Under the pieces are notes generated by a model. It was not told the origin of the DNA. It saw only the letters and a list, made by a program, of their open reading frames with translations, and ran no database searches. Of a DNA stretch of 57,074 nt, positions 40,936-49,242 are shown piece after piece. Every line of letters begins with the position of its first letter. Position 1 is the first letter of the stretch. Position numbers and translations under genes: made by a program. Origin of the DNA: an uncultured Acidimicrobiaceae bacterium (GTDB lineage Bacteria; Actinomycetota; Acidimicrobiia; Acidimicrobiales; MedAcidi-G1); the NCBI GenBank assembly GCA_913030665.1, contig CAJWFS010000005.1:1-57074 (forward strand), given 5' to 3'.

Positions 40936-42234
40936 ATGAGCCGCCGGCTGGTGCTGCGGGGGGCCCGTCACCCGGGTGACGTGGCCATCGCCGACGGCCG
41001 GATCGTGGGAATGGGGACCATCGCTGCCGAGCCGGGGGACGAGGTGGTCCGCTGCGACGGCGACATCGTCACCGCCGGCCTGGTCAACACCCACCACCAC
41101 CTGTACCAGTGGATGACCCGGGGCCGGGCCGTCGGGTGCGACCTCTTCGGGTGGCTGGTCGAGCTGTACCCGGTCTGGGGTCGGCTCTCGGTCGACGACG
41201 TGCGGGCCGCTGCCCTCGTGGGACTGGGCGAGCTGGCGGCCACCGGCTGCACCACGGCATCGGACCACCACTACCTGGTGCCCCGTGGCGACGACACCGT
41301 ATTTGACGCCATCGTGGACGCCGCACGCCAGGTTGGCATTCGACTGCACCTCTCCCGCGGGTCGATGGACCTGGGGGAGAGCAGGGGCGGGCTACCACCC
41401 GACCACGTGGTGGAGGACCGCGACGCCATCCTGGCCTCCACCGAGTCGGTGATCGCCCGCCATCACGACGGCGAGATGGTCCACGTCACCGTGGCGCCGT
41501 GCAGCCCCTTCTCGGTCACCTCCGGGCTGATGGTGGAGTCGGCGGAGCTGGCCCGACGCCACGGGTTGCGCCTCCACACCCACCTCTGTGAGACGGTCGA
41601 GGAGCAGGAGCACTGCCTGGAACGGTTCGGTCGCCGACCGGTCGAGATGCTGGACGAGTGGGGCTGGGTGGGTGACGACGTGTGGCTGGCCCACGGGATC
41701 CACATAGCCGACGACGAGATGGCCCGACTCGGGTCCGCCGGCACCGGCGTGGCCCACTGTCCCTCCTCCAATGCCCGGATGGCGGCCGGCATGTGCCGGG
41801 TCACCGACCTGAGGGCCGCCGGCTGCCCGGTGGGCCTCGGCGTGGACGGCGTTGCCTCCAACGAGGTGGGAGGCCTGTTCGGGGAGATGCGGCAGGCCCT
41901 CTACACGGCTCGACTCCGGGAACTCCGTCCGGACGCCCTCATGCCGGCTGACGTGGTCGAGATCGGCACGCGGGGTGGTGCCCGGTGCCTGGGCATGGAC
42001 GACGTGGGATCGCTGGAGGTCGGCATGCGGGCCGACCTGGCCGTCTGGCCGGGAGACGACCTGGGCGACATGGTCGATGCTCTCACCGCCCTCGTGCTGG
42101 GCCCGGACCGCAGGGTCAGGCACCTCTTCGTAGAGGGTCGGATCGTGGTTGCCGACGGGGAGGTGGCTGGCACCGACCTTGCGGCCGCCCACCGCGACCT
42201 GGCCGAGCGCTCCCGCCTCCTATGGGAGGCCTGA
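40936..42234 (+). CDS. 8-oxoguanine deaminase-like amidohydrolase
   Basis: 432 residues from ATG at 40936 (MSRRLVLRGARHPGDVAIAD); a GTG at 40921 is the alternative. Amidohydrolase ligands: HxH in TAGLVNTHHHLYQWMTRG, HLSRGSMDLGESRGGLPPDH, LHTHLCETVEEQE, WLAHGIHIADDEMARL, HCPSSNARMAAGMCRV and GVDGVASNE (Asp). The HHHLYQW and SRGSMD patterns and length match 8-oxoguanine deaminases, which convert 8-oxoguanine to urate. That would feed a purine-hydroxylase cluster directly. Related s-triazine or SAH deaminases are the main alternative. It is transcribed with the LLM gene upstream. Confidence 0.83.
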   Translation: MSRRLVLRGARHPGDVAIADGRIVGMGTIAAEPGDEVVRCDGDIVTAGLVNTHHHLYQWMTRGRAVGCDLFGWLVELYPVWGRLSVDDVRAAALVGLGELAATGCTTASDHHYLVPRGDDTVFDAIVDAARQVGIRLHLSRGSMDLGESRGGLPPDHVVEDRDAILASTESVIARHHDGEMVHVTVAPCSPFSVTSGLMVESAELARRHGLRLHTHLCETVEEQEHCLERFGRRPVEMLDEWGWVGDDVWLAHGIHIADDEMARLGSAGTGVAHCPSSNARMAAGMCRVTDLRAAGCPVGLGVDGVASNEVGGLFGEMRQALYTARLRELRPDALMPADVVEIGTRGGARCLGMDDVGSLEVGMRADLAVWPGDDLGDMVDALTALVLGPDRRVRHLFVEGRIVVADGEVAGTDLAAAHRDLAERSRLLWEA

Positions 42235-42276
42235 ACGGCGTACGCACCGACGGTCCTGATGGGCCATGATGCAGGC

Positions 42277-42510
42277 GTGCAGATCGCCGCAGAGTTCACC
42301 ATCGAGCCCTTTGTCGAGGGATCGCCGGGCCCGCACGTCCGGGTGGCCATCGACGTGGCCGAATCAGCCGGGCTGACGGTTGAGGTGGGACCGTTCGGCA
42401 CCGCTCTCAGCGGGGAGTCCGGGACGGTGCTGGACACTGTGGACGCGGTGGTCCGGTCGGCCATTGCCAACGGTGCCACCCGCGTCTCGCTGCAACTCAC
42501 TGTCGCCTGA
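42277..42510 (+). CDS. Thiamine-binding (MTH1187/YkoF-type) small protein
   Basis: 77 residues from GTG at 42277; an ATG at 42259 would add six. MQIAAEFTIEPFVEGSPGPH with DAVVRSAIANGATRVSLQLT matches the ferredoxin-like MTH1187 family, in which solved members bind thiamine or a related molecule at a subunit interface. It is a single-domain form. The position 42 bases after the deaminase and before the BMP-type importer suggests a ligand-sensing or chaperoning job linked to the nutrient taken up. No direct evidence for thiamine here. Confidence 0.75.
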   Translation: MQIAAEFTIEPFVEGSPGPHVRVAIDVAESAGLTVEVGPFGTALSGESGTVLDTVDAVVRSAIANGATRVSLQLTVA

Positions 42511-42593
42511 CCGACGGCCTGCTTGCGGGCTACGAGGAAGCGGCGTCCGGTCTCATGTGGCATGCTGCCGACCGCGCCGCGCCCGGGAATCTA

Positions 42594-42613
42594 GGACCAT
42601 TGGGGTCCGGACC
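42594..42613 (+). other. Overlapping inverted repeats in the leader of the importer operon
   Basis: GGACC (42594-42598), GGTCC (42604-42608) and GGACC (42609-42613) overlap: the middle block can pair with either side. They lie 25-44 bases before the GTG of the binding-protein gene. Could be regulatory, or chance in GC-rich DNA. Confidence 0.25.
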
Positions 42614-42637
42614 GGTTCGGCCGGAGGGAGAACCAAA

Positions 42638-43717
42638 GTGAGACGTAGCCTATTCGGCCTGCTGGCCGTCGTTCTGGGCCTTTCGCTCGTCGCCGCCTCG
42701 TGCGGGTCGGACGACGACAGCTCTACCAAGGCGGCCTTCATCTACGTGGGACCTGTCGGCGATGCCGGCTGGACGTACGCCCACGACCAGGGCCGTCTGG
42801 CGGCGGCCGCTGAGACCGGCGTGGAGACCGCATTTGTCGAGACCGTCCCGGAGGGCACCGCCGACTTCGGCAACTACGCCCGTGACTTCATTGAGCAGGG
42901 CTTCAACCTCATCATCGGCACCTCGTTCGGCTACATGGACGACATGGAGGCCCTGGCCGAGGAGTTCCCGGACGTCGTGTTCGACCATGTGTCGGGCTAC
43001 AAGGCCAACGGGACCAACTTCGGCAACACGTTCGGCCGTATGTACGAGCCCCGCTACCTGTCAGGCATGGTCGCCGGTTCGGCTACGTCCTCGGATCTCA
43101 TCGGGTACGTGGCCGCCTTCCCGATCCCTGAGGTGATCCGGGGCATCAACGCCTTCACCCTCGGCGTGCGGGAGGTCAACCCCGACGCCCAGGTCGAGGT
43201 GGTCTGGACCAGCACCTGGTTCGATCCGGTGGTGGAGGGCGATTCCGCCCAGGCCATGCTGGACAAGGGTGCCGACGTGATCGCCATGCACCAGGATTCC
43301 ACGGCAGCCGGCGAGAAGGCCGAGGCGGCAGGCGCCCGTTGGGTGGCCTACAACTCGGACATGAGCGCACATGCCCCAGCGGCGCACCTCACCGCTCCGG
43401 TCTGGAACTGGGGCCCGCGCTACACCGAGATCATCGGGCAGGCCACGGACGGTACCTACGAGGGTGGCTACTACTGGGGTTCGATGGCCGACGGCGTCGT
43501 CGACCTGGCACCCATTGCCGCCGATGTCGACGCAGCCGTGAAGGCGGCGGTCGCCGAGCGGAAGCAGCAGATCATCGACGGTTCCTTCCACCCGTTCCAG
43601 GGTCCGATCAACGCCCAGGATGGCAGCGTCTACGTAGCGGCAGGTGACGTCCTGGACGACGGCACCATGCTCAGCATGGACGTATTCGTCGAAGGGGTGA
43701 TCGGTTCACTCGGCTGA
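42638..43717 (+). CDS. BMP family lipoprotein, nucleoside/purine ABC importer binding protein
   Basis: 359 residues from GTG at 42638, after GGAGGGAG at a good distance. The N-terminus is a lipoprotein signal (RRSLFGLLAVVLGLSLVAASC, lipid on Cys22) followed by an acidic linker GSDDDSSTK. The mature part reads AAFIYVGPVGDAGWTYAHDQ, the BMP/PnrA/Med family signature. Family members bind nucleosides, purine bases or autoinducers outside the cell. In this operon purine or a ureido product is the likely ligand. A 13-base-pair hairpin follows the stop, and the transporter genes come next. Confidence 0.9.
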   Translation: MRRSLFGLLAVVLGLSLVAASCGSDDDSSTKAAFIYVGPVGDAGWTYAHDQGRLAAAAETGVETAFVETVPEGTADFGNYARDFIEQGFNLIIGTSFGYMDDMEALAEEFPDVVFDHVSGYKANGTNFGNTFGRMYEPRYLSGMVAGSATSSDLIGYVAAFPIPEVIRGINAFTLGVREVNPDAQVEVVWTSTWFDPVVEGDSAQAMLDKGADVIAMHQDSTAAGEKAEAAGARWVAYNSDMSAHAPAAHLTAPVWNWGPRYTEIIGQATDGTYEGGYYWGSMADGVVDLAPIAADVDAAVKAAVAERKQQIIDGSFHPFQGPINAQDGSVYVAAGDVLDDGTMLSMDVFVEGVIGSLG

Positions 43718-43737
43718 TTCCCACCTCCTGACGTAGC

Positions 43738-43768
43738 CGGCGCCGGCGGGGACGACCCGCCGGCGCCG
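43738..43768 (+). terminator. Strong hairpin between binding protein and ATPase genes
   Basis: Arms CGGCGCCGGCGGG (43738-43750) and its perfect complement (43756-43768) around a GACGA loop; 13 pairs. No T-run follows, so it probably attenuates or stabilises the upstream message, giving more binding protein than transporter. Confidence 0.5.
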
Positions 43769-43811
43769 TCACGTCCGGTTGCCAGTTGCGGCCCCGACAC
43801 CGGATGATCCG

Positions 43812-45353
43812 ATGAACCCACCCCCCGACGATGCCCCGCCGGCACCGGCGGTCGAACTGAGCGGCATCTGGAAGCGCTTTCCCGGGGTGGTGGCCAACGC
43901 AGGTGCACACCTGAAGGTCCGGACCGGCACGGTGCACGCCGTCCTCGGAGAGAACGGTGCCGGGAAGTCGACGCTCATGAACGTGCTGTCGGGCGTCTAC
44001 CGGCCCGACGAGGGAGAGGTCCGGATCGACGGGGTCGTCCACCACTTCCGCTCGCCATCCGATGCGCTGGCTGCCGGAGTGGGAATGGTCCACCAGGAGT
44101 TCCGACTGGTGCCGTCGTTCACCGTTGCCGAGAACGTGGTGCTGGGCGCAGCAGAGCGCATCGTCCGTCGCCCGGCCGTGGAGTCGGCGGTCGCCGAGCT
44201 GGCTGAACGCTTCGGGTTGGCCACAGAGCCTGACCGTCCGGTCTGGCAGCTCTCGATGGGTGAGCGCCAACGCGTCGAGATCCTGAAGGCACTCTGGCGC
44301 GACGCCCGCATCCTGATCCTGGACGAGCCGACGGCGGTGCTCACCCCCGGAGAGGCCGACGAACTGGGCCGCATCCTGCGACACATGGCCGACGACGACC
44401 GCACGGTGGTCTTCATCAGCCACAAGCTTCACGAGGTGACCGGCTTCTGCGACGAGGCCACGGTGCTCCGTGGTGGCGAGACGGTCGCAGCCTCGCTGCC
44501 GGTGTCCGAGACAGACTCCTCGGCGCTGGCCGGGCTCATGGTGGGTTCGTCACCGGTCATCAGCGAACGTCCGCCACCGGTGGTGGCCGGCGGGCCGAAG
44601 TTGGAGGTCGTCGGCCTGGGGTGCCTGGACGACCGGGGCCTCCAGGCATTGCACGGTGTCGACCTGACGGTCCGCGCCGGCGAGATCGTCGGCATAGCCG
44701 GGGTGGCCGGGAACGGACAGCGCGAGCTTGCCCAGGCCATCGCCGGGCTGCGTCCGACAACCGGTGGAACCGTGCACATGGACGGGATGGATCTCACGGC
44801 GGCCACCCCACGCCAGCGGTTCGGAGCCGGGCTGGGCTACATACCCGAGGACCGGATGGGTGTGGGTCTGGCTCCGCGCCTGAGCGTCACCGATAACGCC
44901 ATACTCCGTACCTACTCCACCCACAGGCGCGGTCCGTTTCTGGATCACGAGGCGGCCGTGGCGCACTGTCGGGACCTCGTGGAGCGCTTCGCAGTGCGTA
45001 CCGGACCGCTCGACCAGCCGATCGCCGGACTGTCGGGCGGCAACCTGCAGCGCCTCCTGGTCGGACGGGAGTTGAGCGGCCGACCTGGGGTGGTGTTGGC
45101 CGCCCAGCCGACCCGCGGCCTGGACGTACAGGGGGTCAAGGCCATCCAGGACCTGCTGGTGGCGGAGCGTGGGGCAGGAGTCGCCATCCTGTTGATCTCC
45201 GAGGACCTCGACGAGCTCCTGACGCTGACCGACCGACTCCTGGTCATGCACGGAGGTCGGGTCGTCGCCGAGTTCGATCCCGAGCTGGCTGGGCGCCACG
45301 AGATCGGCGAGGCCATGGTGGGTCACCCCCCGGTGGGCGCGGCATCCGCATGA
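43812..45353 (+). CDS. Double-domain ABC ATPase of the nucleoside-type importer
   Basis: 513 residues from ATG at 43812 (a TTG at 43779 would add 11). It contains two ATPase halves, as in RbsA/YufO-type proteins. The first has Walker A GENGAGKST, signature LSMGERQRVEI, Walker B ILILDEPTAVLTPGE and VVFISHKLHEV. In the second the P-loop is GVAGNGQRE, the signature LSGGNLQR and the Walker B region VVLAAQPTRGLDV, where the catalytic Glu is replaced by Gln, as is common in these ATPases. It drives uptake through the two permeases that follow. The stop overlaps the first permease start (ATGA). Confidence 0.93.
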   Translation: MNPPPDDAPPAPAVELSGIWKRFPGVVANAGAHLKVRTGTVHAVLGENGAGKSTLMNVLSGVYRPDEGEVRIDGVVHHFRSPSDALAAGVGMVHQEFRLVPSFTVAENVVLGAAERIVRRPAVESAVAELAERFGLATEPDRPVWQLSMGERQRVEILKALWRDARILILDEPTAVLTPGEADELGRILRHMADDDRTVVFISHKLHEVTGFCDEATVLRGGETVAASLPVSETDSSALAGLMVGSSPVISERPPPVVAGGPKLEVVGLGCLDDRGLQALHGVDLTVRAGEIVGIAGVAGNGQRELAQAIAGLRPTTGGTVHMDGMDLTAATPRQRFGAGLGYIPEDRMGVGLAPRLSVTDNAILRTYSTHRRGPFLDHEAAVAHCRDLVERFAVRTGPLDQPIAGLSGGNLQRLLVGRELSGRPGVVLAAQPTRGLDVQGVKAIQDLLVAERGAGVAILLISEDLDELLTLTDRLLVMHGGRVVAEFDPELAGRHEIGEAMVGHPPVGAASA

Positions 45354-46441
45354 GGTGGCCGGTGCTCGCCCGTCGCGATCAGGTGCTACGAGGTGGCCAG
45401 CCACTGGCCTTCGGCGTGGGCCTGGTGGTTGCCCTCGCGGTGGGGGTGTTCCTGCTGCTCGGCTCGGGCCACGATCCGCTGCGTGTCTACGCGCGGATGT
45501 TCGATGCCTCGCTGGGAGATCCGCGTGCATGGTCGGTGACCCTCAACCGGGCGGTGCCCCTGGGCCTCGCCGGCCTGGCCGTGGCGGTGGCCGGGTCCAT
45601 GGGGCTCTGGAACATCGGAGCCGAGGGCCAGATCATGGCCGGGGCGATGGGGGCCGCCTGGGTGGCGAGGATCGGCGGCGGTTGGCCGGGACCGGTCCTC
45701 GTCACAGCGATGCTGGCGGCAGCGGTGGTCGGAGGTGGCCTGCTGGCCCTGGGTCCGGCGATCGCCCGTGCCCGGATCGGCGTCAACGAGATCATCACCA
45801 CGCTCATGCTGAACGAGGTGGCCATACGGCTGGTCCAGTGGCTCGTCCACGGCCGCTGGAAGGACCCGGGTTCGCACAACTTCCCGTTGGCGCCGATGCT
45901 TCCCGACAACGGCCGCTTGCCCACGCTCTTCGAGCGGGCGCACTTGGGCGTGGTGCTGGCCGGGATCGTCATCGCCCTGTTCGGACTGGCCGTCAGCCGT
46001 ACGGCCTGGGGCTACGAGCTCCGGGTGGCCGGATCCTCCGGTGCCACGGCCCGTTACGCCGGGATCTCCCTGAAGCGCAAGATCCTGACCGTAATGGTGC
46101 TTTCCGGTGGTGTGGCCGGCTTCGCCGGTGGCGTGGAGCTGTCGGGTAATGCCGATCGGATCACGGAGGGCCTCTCCAACGGTTTCGGCTTTGCCGGGAT
46201 AATCGTGGCGGCCCTTGCCCTCATGCGCCCGTCCGGCGTCGCCGCCGTGGCCCTGCTGTTCGGCGCGGTGCAGATAGGTGGCCAGAGCATCCAGACCATG
46301 GGGGTGTCGTCGTCGGTCTCGACCATCCTCCAGGCCCTCATACTCTTCGGCGCCATCGCCGCCGGCGTGCTGGGTCGCTACCGGATCCAGATGGTGGCCG
46401 GTGACACCGTCGAGACGCCATCGACCGGGGTGGAGTCGTGA
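45350..46441 (+). CDS. ABC importer permease, nucleoside type
   Basis: 363 residues from ATG at 45350, overlapping the ATPase stop by four bases. About nine hydrophobic segments are visible. GLAVAVAGSMGLWNIGAEGQIMAG and RARIGVNEIITTLMLNEVAI are characteristic of BPD_transp_2 permeases of nucleoside and sugar importers, and SGGVAGFAGGVELSG is conserved near the middle. The hydrophilic start and end face the cytoplasm. It is one of a heterodimeric pair; the other follows, with a four-base overlap. Confidence 0.92.
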   Translation: MRWPVLARRDQVLRGGQPLAFGVGLVVALAVGVFLLLGSGHDPLRVYARMFDASLGDPRAWSVTLNRAVPLGLAGLAVAVAGSMGLWNIGAEGQIMAGAMGAAWVARIGGGWPGPVLVTAMLAAAVVGGGLLALGPAIARARIGVNEIITTLMLNEVAIRLVQWLVHGRWKDPGSHNFPLAPMLPDNGRLPTLFERAHLGVVLAGIVIALFGLAVSRTAWGYELRVAGSSGATARYAGISLKRKILTVMVLSGGVAGFAGGVELSGNADRITEGLSNGFGFAGIIVAALALMRPSGVAAVALLFGAVQIGGQSIQTMGVSSSVSTILQALILFGAIAAGVLGRYRIQMVAGDTVETPSTGVES

Positions 46442-47370
46442 CCGAGGCGTCGCTCATCGGCCTGCTGGAGGCCACGGTCTCGTTCGGTGCCCTCCTCTAC
46501 CTGGCCGCCCTCGGCGAGATGATCACGGAGAAGGCCGGGATCCTGAACCTCGGCGTCGAGGGGATGATGGCAATCGGAGCGGTCACCGGGTTCGTGGTGG
46601 CACTCCAGACCGGCAACCCGTGGGTGGCCCTGGTCGCCGCCATCGCGGCAGGTGCCCTCATCGGGCTGCTCCACGGCCTGTTCACCGTTGTCCTGGGAGC
46701 CGAGCAGGTGGTCTCGGGACTCTCCCTAGCCATCTTGGGAATCGGTCTCGCCGCCTACATGGGCAGGGGTTCCGTCGGCCAGCCGGCAGGCGCCGAGCTG
46801 GTGCCGGTGGACTGGGGCCCGCTGTCGGACATCCCGTGGGCCGGCCCGGTGCTGTTCCAGCAGTCACCGCTGGTCTACATGGCCGTGCTGGCCGGCATTG
46901 CTGCCTGGTTCGTGCTGGGACGGACCCGTCTGGGCCTGGCCGTCAGGGCTGCCGGGGAGTCGGCGCCGACCACCGATGCCGCCGGGCACTCGGTGGCCGG
47001 ACTGCGGCTGGGGGCCGTTGCCACTGGAGGGGCCCTGGCCGGCGCCTCCGGTGCCTACCTGACGCTGTCCATCACACCGCAGTGGACCGAGGGTGTGGTG
47101 GCAGGTCGGGGCTGGATCGCCGTGGCCCTCGTGATCTTCGGAGCCTGGCGGTCTGGCCGGGTGGCCCTCGGGGCGCTCCTCTTCGGTCTCACGCTGGCGC
47201 TCAAGACCCGCCTCCAGACCTTCGGCGTGGACTTCTCGCCCATCCTGCTTTCGATGCTGCCCTACCTGCTGACCGTCGGTGTGCTTGTGGCCATCTCGAT
47301 CAGGTCGCGGAACCGGCCGTCACCGGCCCCGGCGGCGTTGGGCATCGCCTATCGGCGCGAGGAACGCTGA
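46438..47370 (+). CDS. ABC importer permease, second subunit
   Basis: 310 residues from GTG at 46438, overlapping the preceding stop. The N-terminus LLEATVSFGALLYLAALGEM, then EKAGILNLGVEGMMAIGAVT and AEQVVSGLSLAILGIGLAAY, matches the smaller permease (YufQ/RbsC-like) of BMP-linked importers. About nine membrane segments. It completes a four-protein importer of the YufNOPQ type. It ends the rightward operon and the 70%-GC part of the window; beyond it the composition changes. Confidence 0.92.
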   Translation: MTEASLIGLLEATVSFGALLYLAALGEMITEKAGILNLGVEGMMAIGAVTGFVVALQTGNPWVALVAAIAAGALIGLLHGLFTVVLGAEQVVSGLSLAILGIGLAAYMGRGSVGQPAGAELVPVDWGPLSDIPWAGPVLFQQSPLVYMAVLAGIAAWFVLGRTRLGLAVRAAGESAPTTDAAGHSVAGLRLGAVATGGALAGASGAYLTLSITPQWTEGVVAGRGWIAVALVIFGAWRSGRVALGALLFGLTLALKTRLQTFGVDFSPILLSMLPYLLTVGVLVAISIRSRNRPSPAPAALGIAYRREER

Positions 47371-47563
47371 GCGGAAGACAGATCGTCGTTGCACGAACAA
47401 ATTAGGAATCAGCGGCGAGGAAATAGTCGGCCATCTCATTGTTGGTACCGATCCGGTCCGTCCGGGCTTCTACCCGATCTTCCTGAAAGGGACCAGGAGG
47501 GCATCTTGGGTCATGACACCAGATTGGTCTCTCGCTATTTGATAGTCCGTAGCGCCTGGTCGA
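47371..47563. other. Intergenic boundary between the two catabolic operons
   Basis: 193 bases between convergent stops. Base composition drops here, about 53% GC on the line at 47401 by hand count. I see no tRNA, integrase, insertion sequence or clear terminator. A possible island edge. Confidence 0.5.
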
Positions 47564-48268
47564 TTAGTCGGCCAGTCCCGCTGGTCCGAATTGAGGCGTT
47601 CCGCCGGTTATCGCAGCCCACCGTCGGGTGCCGTACTCAAAGTGCCACCACTCGCCGTCGAACACAACGAAGCCCTTACTCGCCATTACCTGGTTGAGGA
47701 ATCGACGCACGTCCCGGTTGGGGCCTGGCTGGTGCTCTAGCGCGGCAACGCGAGCCAAAGGCGTGAGGTCGTCAAAACCGGTCCCCGGACCAAGGGGTAT
47801 CCCATCAACGGTCAGAGTGAGGTCGACCGCACCGCCGCTCAGGTGGGGTGGCGGTCTCAGCAGGTCATCGTCAGGTTCGGCAAAGAACCCAGGCGGCAGG
47901 TTGGGATCGGTGTAGGCAGCGCGGTAAAGCTCTGCCTGCAAATCAAAGGGTCGCCAGCCGTCGAAGACGGCTAAGCCCCATCTTTCAGGGAGGTCGTCAG
48001 CCACTCTGCCCAACCGTTCGGCTACTGAGCGACGGAGCCAGCAGTCAGGTACGGCGGACTGCCATCCGGCGCGCCGGTAGCACTCCAGCAGTTGAATGCG
48101 TGGATGCGCGACCCTCACCAAGGATTCGACCACAGGATTTAGAACCGGTGGATGGGGGGGGTCGGATAGGTCGGGGAGGGGGCCAACGGGCGGGACCCCA
48201 ATGCCATTCTCGGCCAAGACTTCGGCAGCTGGACGTGTCTGGCAGGGCTCGCCTATTCGGGGGTTCAT
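47564..48268 (-). CDS. VanX/DdpX-like D-Ala-D-Ala dipeptidase (M15 family)
   Basis: 234 residues from ATG at 48268. The M15D zinc and catalytic residues are all in place: Arg106 in FDGWRPFDLQ, His142 and Asp149 in HLSGGAVDLTL, Glu206 and His209 in GEWWHFEYG. VanX-type enzymes split D-Ala-D-Ala and related D,D-dipeptides. No signal peptide, so cytoplasmic. It is the last gene of the leftward selenium-hydroxylase operon, overlapping the LLM gene by four bases, which is an unexpected partner. Vancomycin-type resistance genes are absent, so a catabolic or recycling role is more likely. Low GC relative to the first 47 kb. Confidence 0.88.
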   Translation of the reverse strand: MNPRIGEPCQTRPAAEVLAENGIGVPPVGPLPDLSDPPHPPVLNPVVESLVRVAHPRIQLLECYRRAGWQSAVPDCWLRRSVAERLGRVADDLPERWGLAVFDGWRPFDLQAELYRAAYTDPNLPPGFFAEPDDDLLRPPPHLSGGAVDLTLTVDGIPLGPGTGFDDLTPLARVAALEHQPGPNRDVRRFLNQVMASKGFVVFDGEWWHFEYGTRRWAAITGGTPQFGPAGLAD

Positions 48269-49233
48269 GAGACGGCGAGGGCCTGGGCCGCTATCTCTAG
48301 GAGGGCCGCGCCGGTATGGACGTCAAAGACAGGAATCATGAACTCGTCGATCCCGTGAACCGTCGTCAACTCAACCAGCTCGGCAGCGCATTGTTCGACG
48401 GTGCCACTAATCACGAATGGCAGCACCCACTCGTCGGGGACGTACCGAGCTGCCGCTACGAGGCCATCAGCGAGCGCGCTGCGAATCCGGTCCGCATCAT
48501 CCGGGGACATGCCAATAGCTTCCTGAACAAGTTCTGGAGAGTCGACGAGTCGGTACGTCATGTGGGGTCGAACCGTCTCTAATGTCTGGTCGTCAGTGAC
48601 GATCATGGTCGAGTAGCAGATCTCGGGCTCGTTTCCAGTGCGTTTCGCCCCTGACCAAATCTGTCCCACGTAGTCGCCCAGCGACGGTTTGTGGACGAAG
48701 TCAAGGATTACCCCGTCGGCCTCCGCCCCGCCGAGGTCCAGCATCAAGGGGCCTCGTCCGGCCAACCAGATAGGCAGGTCAGCACGCGCGAAATCGAGGT
48801 GGGCTGACCGCATAGCGAAGGTTGGGGCGTCTAGATCAACGATTTCGCCGGCGAACAACCTCCTGCAGGCAGAGATGGTCTGGCGGACCGTCTCGACGGG
48901 ACGCACCCGACTAAGGGCCAATGGGTCAAGCGTCAGACTGCCGCCGGCTCCGATCCCTAAGAAGGCCCGGTTTCCCGATAGTTCGTCCAGAGTGGCGATA
49001 GCAGCCGCGGTTTGCGCGGGATGGCGAGTGTAGGCATTGGTGATCCCAGGACCTATGGCCATCCTCTCGGTGGCCAAGACTATGGCTGTCATGGTGGCAT
49101 ATACGTCCCTCGTGGCGAGGCCCTCGTCGTAAACCAAGCACCGATCGAAGCCAAGCCGCTCGGCTTCCACAGCGAGGTCCCGGATCACGACCGCGGGAGC
49201 CTCGGGAATGAGATTCACGCTGCCCCTAATCAT
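48265..49233 (-). CDS. LLM-class flavin/F420-dependent oxidoreductase (second copy)
   Basis: 322 residues from ATG at 49233. Motifs parallel the copy at 39871: RDLAVEAERLGFDRCLVYDE, TERMAIGPGITNAYTRHPAQ, AAIATLDELSGNRAFLGIGA and LPIWLAGRGPLMLDLGGAEA. It is only distantly similar to the other copy, so the two are not a recent duplication. The resemblance to methylene-H4MPT reductase favours F420. It is part of the leftward operon, nine bases after yqeC, and overlaps the dipeptidase. The substrate is unknown, but its occurrence in both hydroxylase loci suggests a linked step. Confidence 0.85.
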   Translation of the reverse strand: MIRGSVNLIPEAPAVVIRDLAVEAERLGFDRCLVYDEGLATRDVYATMTAIVLATERMAIGPGITNAYTRHPAQTAAAIATLDELSGNRAFLGIGAGGSLTLDPLALSRVRPVETVRQTISACRRLFAGEIVDLDAPTFAMRSAHLDFARADLPIWLAGRGPLMLDLGGAEADGVILDFVHKPSLGDYVGQIWSGAKRTGNEPEICYSTMIVTDDQTLETVRPHMTYRLVDSPELVQEAIGMSPDDADRIRSALADGLVAAARYVPDEWVLPFVISGTVEQCAAELVELTTVHGIDEFMIPVFDVHTGAALLEIAAQALAVS

Positions 49234-49242
49234 GTGGAGAAA

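Noticed and set aside
42511-42637. Purine riboswitch before the importer operon
   Set aside because: The conserved loop-loop core of purine riboswitches was not seen; only short GC-rich repeats are present.
47279-47697. Small plus-strand frames spanning the end of the permease and the intergenic region
   Set aside because: They overlap real genes, lack ribosome sites and show no family pattern.
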